From positions 62,001 through 126,000 of the forward strand of contig OZ025654.1 of the NCBI GenBank assembly GCA_964019335.1: a stretch of 64,000 nt of DNA, read 5' to 3'. Positions 59,446 through 64,000 of the stretch are shown piece by piece. This DNA comes from Diplonema japonicum (lineage: Eukaryota > Euglenozoa > Diplonemea > Diplonemida > Diplonemidae). The translations under genes were made by a program, and so were the position numbers. The notes beneath the pieces are model-generated. The model searched no databases and had not been told where the DNA came from. It saw only the letters and a program-made list of their open reading frames with translations. The first letter of the stretch is position 1. Every line of letters begins with the position of its first letter.

Positions 59446-62400
59446 CTATCTGTTAATACTCCCCTTCTGGAGCATTGCTTTCATCCCGATTGTGGCTGTG
59501 AGCGTCTTGCGGAGTCGTGTGATGCGATCCCGCTTGTAGGCGGCCTTCAAATCCATCAGCTTGTCGTGCGTGGACTGGGTAGCAAAAATGGGCCTCCTGG
59601 AGAAGCCTATAGCTGCCTTTCCTCCTATGGCGATGAGGGATTTCACCCTTTTCTGCTCATCCGCTGGGAAGGGGCGTCGCTTCTTCCGTGCCCTGCACGC
59701 TGCGTTTATCTTTACGATTAGGGCCTTGATTCTGCGTGCCCTATCTTCCAGCAGGCCTCCTAATGATTTACCGGTCGTCCATTCGAAGTCAATGGCTAGC
59801 TCCACCGCCGACACCTCCGAGGCGGTGTCCTTCTCCACCCAGCGCAGCTGTGACAACCATTGTAGCAGCGGGTTCAGGTACTGGGACAGGACCCCACCCA
59901 CTCCCTCGAGCTCGCCTGCTATCGGAACGGGGCATCTCTTTCCTACTACATTTCGTTCCCACGGTAGCGGCTGTGTGTTGACGTCCTCCTTCTGCACGAG
60001 CTCCACGTCCCGCTTCTCAACCACCACGGCCAAGTATCGTTGCAGTTTTTCCAGGTATGCAAAGGCATGTCCTCTCGGCAGTATTGCGTGTAGCTCAAGA
60101 CACAGGGGCCATCCCGTCCTGTCGCGCAGCGGTTCCAAACCGTCCTGTGCCAGCTCGTCCCGTGCGCAGGCACACTCGTAAAGCTGATGGCGTAGTAGGG
60201 TTACCGTGTCCGGGTGTGGTGACTCACACAGGTCACACCTGAACCCTTGTGTGCGTGGTACTTCCGTCGTTGGGACGTGGTCTATGCTGTCCCCGTCTTC
60301 CTCGGTGCCATCTCCTTCTGGTGCCAGGGGGACGCTCCTTTGACTCGTACCTGCATGCGGGCTAAGGTAGGGGACCCCTCCGGCGATCACCCGTCTCAGG
60401 CAGTAGGACATGAGTGGGTCCTTGGCTGTCTTCCACAGTTGGTTGGTTTTGGGATCCGCTCCCGCCTCCATCCCCTTCACTGTGCTTCTTTCGTTCGCCA
60501 GTGACCTGCTCCGGGCTTTCCTCACCGCGTCCCTAAAGGCGTGCCCGCGCTCGGCCCAGGGTTTGTTCCTACAGTCTAGCAGCTGCGTCCAGTTCCACCC
60601 TATGTAGGGGAGCCACCGACATAGTAGGTTGCCTACTGGCCCCATTGGGATGGACCCCGTGCCGCACCCCGCAGCGATCCGTGTGCATCTCCGTCGCAGT
60701 CTCTCGTCGTCAAGCGCTCTGGACACTACCTTCAGGGAGTGGTATATCACATAGGAGAGGGGGTCGCTGGTGTGCCCCTTCAAGAGGACCGTGTTGACCG
60801 CGGTTGGAGATCGTCCACGATGATGCGGGCCCCACAGATTGCATGTTACCCTCGTTGACAACTTCTTGAGTGTCTCGTCACATGGGGGAGAGAACGGCCC
60901 GCTGTAGAGGCATGACGGGAGTACTGTCGTGCTGACCATGTGTGCTTTGGTCTCGAAAGCTAATCTCGTGCACCCTAGCCGGTCTAGTGAGTCAAGTGCA
61001 TCCGTGGATGGTCTGTTCCATTTCGTTCCTGTCCTGCGCGTGTTGATCATCACGCCAAGCCCTTTGAAGTCCGTCACTGTCTTGTAAGGTACAGCAACTA
61101 CCGAGCCTTTCCTAATCGCCGTACGGTCTCCTACGACTCTCGACTTGTAACCCTCTGCGGTGCCAAAGCCAACCGTCTTTTCCTCGTTGACCTTCATGCC
61201 AGTCAGGTCGCAGAACTCCAGAGTCCCTTCGACCGCTGCTTGTAGGGAGTCGCGTAGCTTCGCTAACAGGTAAGCGTCGTCGGCATATGCTAGCACCTCG
61301 GCGTCCGGCGCTACTTGCTCGATGGCCCGTATCATGATGGAGAGCAGGGCGTTGATGACAATGACCGACAACGGGCACCCTTGGAGGATTCCGTTTGTGG
61401 CCTCAAATGTGTCACCTACTCCTATGGGGTACTTGAACCTCCTTGTGATCTGGGAATACATCCCCTGGAGTGCTTTCCCTATGGACTCGTCCATCCCCAG
61501 GGCGTTCATGAGGTCAAGTGACAGCTGTTGTGGGACTAGGTCGAAGCACTTTCGAAAATCCAGGGCTAGTCCCTCCAGAGGCTCTCCTTCCACCAAAGCC
61601 AGCTCCAGCTTGGTACACAGTTCCATGAGGGCTGTTGTCGTGCTGTGCTTGGGCCTAAACCCGTGCTGTCTCGGCGTGATCCAACGTTCCTGCCAGTCAA
61701 GGACATCCTTCAGCCTCGTACACGCCCACAAGCGGTAGATGGTGCTGGTCACTGTGATGGGTCGGTGGTTCAGCGGTGCTGACCCTTCACCCTTTGGTAT
61801 CAGTGACACCAGGGCTGTCGTGATCTGTCTCGGCCACTGGCCCGTCTCCTCAATCAGGTTGAAGAGGTCTGCGAAGGCCTTTAGGATGCTCACCGGGAGA
61901 CGTTTCAGCTCACTCATTCGCCAGCCGTCTACGCCACAGGCTCCCTTCTCCGGCTTCTTTTTGACCACTTCTCTTAGCCGCTCTGCTGTGATCGGGGTCC
62001 GCGTCATTGGGGTTTTCTTGATTAAGTCCCTGTAGCGCTGTGCGAATCGTTCGTACTGCGGCTCGTCTTCTGGTGTCCGCGCAGAAAAGATGCCCGACCA
62101 AGCATCCCGCATCACCTCGTCCATCTTCCGTAGGTTTGCGGTCACCCCGCCGTCTGCTGTCTCAACCACATCTGTCTTCTGGTTTGGGCGGTCTCTGACC
62201 CAGGCCGTGATGTGTCTGCGCTCCTTCCCAAAGTCTGAGCGTATTGAACGTTCGTATGCTTTCGCCTGCATGTTCTTGCGTTGTAGGAGCAGCTCCGATA
62301 ACATTCCCTGGGCGTGATCTTCAGCTATTTCCAGCTCTCCCCTGATGCTATCAATACTCCCTGCCGCGTCGGTCTTGCAGGACTCGACCTTCAGCTCTTC

Positions 62401-63426
62401 CCCCAACGTTGTAATGTTCCTGAGTGTGTTCCGTACCTCTACTGGGAGCGGCCCGCAGTGCCCGCCCTCATAGAGCTTTAACATTTGCTGTTTTGCGCTT
62501 CGGATTTTGAGCTTCAGCTTCTCAAGTCGTTGTTGTCGATTTGTTGCCGCCCCAACTGTCGACTCCGTAGACCTCGCACTCAGCTCCGACTTCGTAGGCT
62601 CCCGAACCTTGCCTCTCCCGGTGTATACGCTGCGCACCGGACCCACGTATCCATGTAGTAGGTACTGCTCCGCGAGGTCTGCTATCTCCGAGAACGCTTC
62701 GGTGGGCTTCTGCGCCGTAATGAACTCACGGTATTTCGACTTCTGCATCAGTGTCTCCGCTACTCCGGTGGGTGCCCTCTTGGTCTTCGGTATCTCCTGC
62801 GGGACGGTGTATCTTAGGACTTCTTGTCGGAAGGCTGGGATGTTGAGTGTTACCGACAGGCATCGGTGGTCCGACCCGGAGATAGCCTCGTTTACTCCAC
62901 AGTGTTCGAGCCCCTGGGCCGCGATGTTGTTCAACAGTACCCTATCCACCCGCGTACTGCAGTTGGTTCTGACAAGCGTGCTCTCTACCTGCGCTCCATC
63001 CCTCCGAGCACAGAACGCAGCGGCGTCTACCCAATCCGTCTGTAGAGCCCTCCTTAGCGTGGCGGAACGGGTTTCGTCCGTGTTGAAGTCACCCATCACG
63101 GCCACCGGCACGTCTCCCAGCTCGAACTTGAGTCGGTGTAGTAGGTAATGGAGAAGCTCCTCACGGTACTTCGCCTTCGTCGGGTCTTGTCCTGAGTGGC
63201 AGTATACATTCACCAAATGAAGCCATCGCTTGTTCCCATCAAGTGAGATTTTCACGTGTGACCATCTGTCCTTGTGCGGCCCAGCCGTTTCACAGACCAC
63301 CGCTGTCCGTGGTTTTTTCACAAAGGTCCCTAGTCCGCCCCGCTTCGCTATCGTCAGAGACGTGACACCCTTGGTCTCCCTCCCCGGCTGAGGTTTGCTC
63401 CAGAATCTGGTGTATTGTTTGCCCAA
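59446..63426 (-). CDS. Retrotransposon ORF2: endonuclease / reverse transcriptase (copy B)
   Basis: 1,326-codon frame. Endonuclease: GDFNTD about 110, GSDHRC about 185. Reverse transcriptase: QHGFRPKHSTTTALMEL about 605, LQGCPLSVIVIN about 675, YADD about 710. C2HC finger about 1060 (CDLCESPHPDTVTLLRHQ). Tail MLQKGSINR. The frame as listed starts at the 1-base deletion, not at a start codon; the natural start is upstream in the 63427-63720 frame. With one base restored in this copy or seven in copy A, each would be intact, so family-level activity is plausible. Confidence 0.93.
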   Translation of the reverse strand: MGKQYTRFWSKPQPGRETKGVTSLTIAKRGGLGTFVKKPRTAVVCETAGPHKDRWSHVKISLDGNKRWLHLVNVYCHSGQDPTKAKYREELLHYLLHRLKFELGDVPVAVMGDFNTDETRSATLRRALQTDWVDAAAFCARRDGAQVESTLVRTNCSTRVDRVLLNNIAAQGLEHCGVNEAISGSDHRCLSVTLNIPAFRQEVLRYTVPQEIPKTKRAPTGVAETLMQKSKYREFITAQKPTEAFSEIADLAEQYLLHGYVGPVRSVYTGRGKVREPTKSELSARSTESTVGAATNRQQRLEKLKLKIRSAKQQMLKLYEGGHCGPLPVEVRNTLRNITTLGEELKVESCKTDAAGSIDSIRGELEIAEDHAQGMLSELLLQRKNMQAKAYERSIRSDFGKERRHITAWVRDRPNQKTDVVETADGGVTANLRKMDEVMRDAWSGIFSARTPEDEPQYERFAQRYRDLIKKTPMTRTPITAERLREVVKKKPEKGACGVDGWRMSELKRLPVSILKAFADLFNLIEETGQWPRQITTALVSLIPKGEGSAPLNHRPITVTSTIYRLWACTRLKDVLDWQERWITPRQHGFRPKHSTTTALMELCTKLELALVEGEPLEGLALDFRKCFDLVPQQLSLDLMNALGMDESIGKALQGMYSQITRRFKYPIGVGDTFEATNGILQGCPLSVIVINALLSIMIRAIEQVAPDAEVLAYADDAYLLAKLRDSLQAAVEGTLEFCDLTGMKVNEEKTVGFGTAEGYKSRVVGDRTAIRKGSVVAVPYKTVTDFKGLGVMINTRRTGTKWNRPSTDALDSLDRLGCTRLAFETKAHMVSTTVLPSCLYSGPFSPPCDETLKKLSTRVTCNLWGPHHRGRSPTAVNTVLLKGHTSDPLSYVIYHSLKVVSRALDDERLRRRCTRIAAGCGTGSIPMGPVGNLLCRWLPYIGWNWTQLLDCRNKPWAERGHAFRDAVRKARSRSLANERSTVKGMEAGADPKTNQLWKTAKDPLMSYCLRRVIAGGVPYLSPHAGTSQRSVPLAPEGDGTEEDGDSIDHVPTTEVPRTQGFRCDLCESPHPDTVTLLRHQLYECACARDELAQDGLEPLRDRTGWPLCLELHAILPRGHAFAYLEKLQRYLAVVVEKRDVELVQKEDVNTQPLPWERNVVGKRCPVPIAGELEGVGGVLSQYLNPLLQWLSQLRWVEKDTASEVSAVELAIDFEWTTGKSLGGLLEDRARRIKALIVKINAACRARKKRRPFPADEQKRVKSLIAIGGKAAIGFSRRPIFATQSTHDKLMDLKAAYKRDRITRLRKTLTATIGMKAMLQKGSINR

Positions 63427-63734
63427 ACATCATCTCTCAGCACGTGTTCAATCTCCATCTGAGTCTGTGCTGTGAGGGCAGTTTCTTGGATGCAGAATGC
63501 GTCCGGGAGGACAGTAGAGTACTCACCCAGCCGGTTGTTTAGTGCTGAGCCGTTGTGTGTGAAAATGGTGAAACTCTCTGGTCCTGGCTCTGGTCCGGGG
63601 TGGGGTTCGACACCTTGTTCGATGAGGCGTTCAAATTTCTTGTCAGATAGGCGTATCGGATTGTATTTGGATGGACGGGAAAGGGGGGGAGGGAATGGGT
63701 TTGAAGGGTGGGTTTGGGGGGAGTTCCCCTGTAG

Positions 63735-63986
63735 TCACTGCTCGCTTTGCTCGCATCCGCGGCACTTTACCCTATTGCAGTCTAATATTATGCAGGACTG
63801 TGCTGGGTTGTTTTTCGTGATATTCCCGTTGCAGTAGTGGCACACCCCCTTCCAGTATTGGTATGTCCCGTTGTAGACGTGGCATATGCCTTTGCCCAGG
63901 CAGTCGTTGATGTCGGTGCCCTCATCTAGGTCGATGTCGGTGTCATCGTCAGTCGGGGGGGGACCCAAGTCATCCTCCGTCTCCAT
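63735..63986 (-). CDS. Retrotransposon ORF1-like protein with cysteine pairs
   Basis: 83 codons: an acidic N-terminal half (PPPTDDDTDIDLDEGTDIND) then ICHVYNGTYQYWKGVCHYC and CIILDCNRVKCRGC. The stop falls before the ORF2 frame, which is in another phase, so ORF2 must be expressed by a separate start, readthrough or frameshift. The 5' limit is near the window edge and may extend further. Confidence 0.55.
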   Translation of the reverse strand: METEDDLGPPPTDDDTDIDLDEGTDINDCLGKGICHVYNGTYQYWKGVCHYCNGNITKNNPAQSCIILDCNRVKCRGCEQSEQ

Positions 63987-64000
63987 GTCGTCGTTTTCTC

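Larger units (their letters stand above)
59391..64000 (-). mobile_element. Non-LTR retrotransposon, full-size copy B (runs off window)
   Basis: Same organisation as copy A and about 95% identical in protein. The 3' end CTGTACTTTGAG plus T run is at 59391. The 5' side extends to the window edge and includes the complete Cys-motif ORF (63735-63986). Ahead of the endonuclease the protein reads RLSDKKFERLIEQGVEPHPG then PEPGPESFTIFTHNGS. A 1-base loss near 63422 (TGGGC where copy A has TGGGGC) breaks the junction to the main frame. Confidence 0.93.

Noticed and set aside
63590-63640. Functional 2A self-separating peptide
   Set aside because: The required Asn of NPGP is His in both readable copies; reported only as a 2A-like remnant.

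Overview
The window looks like nuclear DNA of a trans-splicing flagellated protist, most likely an euglenozoan. A diplonemid is my best guess; a kinetoplastid relative or a dinoflagellate-lineage genome is not excluded. Three things point there. (1) Almost every confident gene lies on the minus strand, is intronless, and starts just downstream of a polypyrimidine tract ending in AG, the layout expected for spliced-leader (SL) addition to polycistronic RNA. (2) The adenylyl cyclases carry FTDIQGST, EVKTIGD and YDYFGNTVNKAARME motifs very like trypanosome receptor adenylyl cyclases. (3) A CCCH protein has a trypanosomatid-like block before its zinc finger. No rRNA, tRNA or CRISPR was recognised.

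Layout. 0-7.2 kb: a tandem array of membrane adenylyl cyclases (two complete, one cut by the window edge). Mobile-element debris separates the two complete copies: a GGAAACG fold-back, a 650-bp inverted-repeat element and a truncated LINE tail. 7.4-8.4 kb: type II membrane methyltransferase. 8.7-10.4 kb: pogo/Tc1-like DNA transposon with a decayed transposase. 11.1-15.7 kb: near-complete non-LTR retrotransposon (endonuclease plus reverse transcriptase). 16-27.7 kb: gene-dense block, all minus strand: DUF2779 nuclease-like protein, TPGS1-like protein, TRIM-like RING/B-box protein, CBM9/DOMON-like protein, PPR-like mitochondrial protein, SGNH/PC-esterase-like protein, coiled-coil protein. A 0.7-kb fold-back, a second 620-bp inverted-repeat element and a 446-bp MITE sit between the first few of these. 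27.7-41.3 kb: a homopolymer-dominated tract that looks like a desert but contains coding-like islands bounded by conventional splice sites. The best is a plus-strand set of four phase-compatible exons at 30.0-30.95 kb. The tract also holds a second pogo-like element and small MITEs. 41.3-54.4 kb: two CCCH zinc-finger genes sharing a nearly identical 323-bp block, a decayed DUF4116 fragment, a secreted P/T-rich repeat protein on the plus strand, an internally deleted LINE, and a palindromic repeat array. 54.4-59 kb: a CTCGTCCGG-type inverted-repeat element, a DMT-family transporter and a small conserved-looking protein. 59.4-64 kb: a second full-size copy of the LINE, running off the window.

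The genes do not form one pathway. The functional cluster is the cyclase array (cAMP signalling at a membrane). The nearby methyltransferase and SGNH proteins have single N-terminal membrane anchors typical of Golgi enzymes. Most of the novelty is in genome architecture: several inverted-repeat element families, homogenised gene duplicates, a RIME-like deleted LINE, and splicing in homopolymer DNA. All family assignments come from motifs read by eye; no database search was run.
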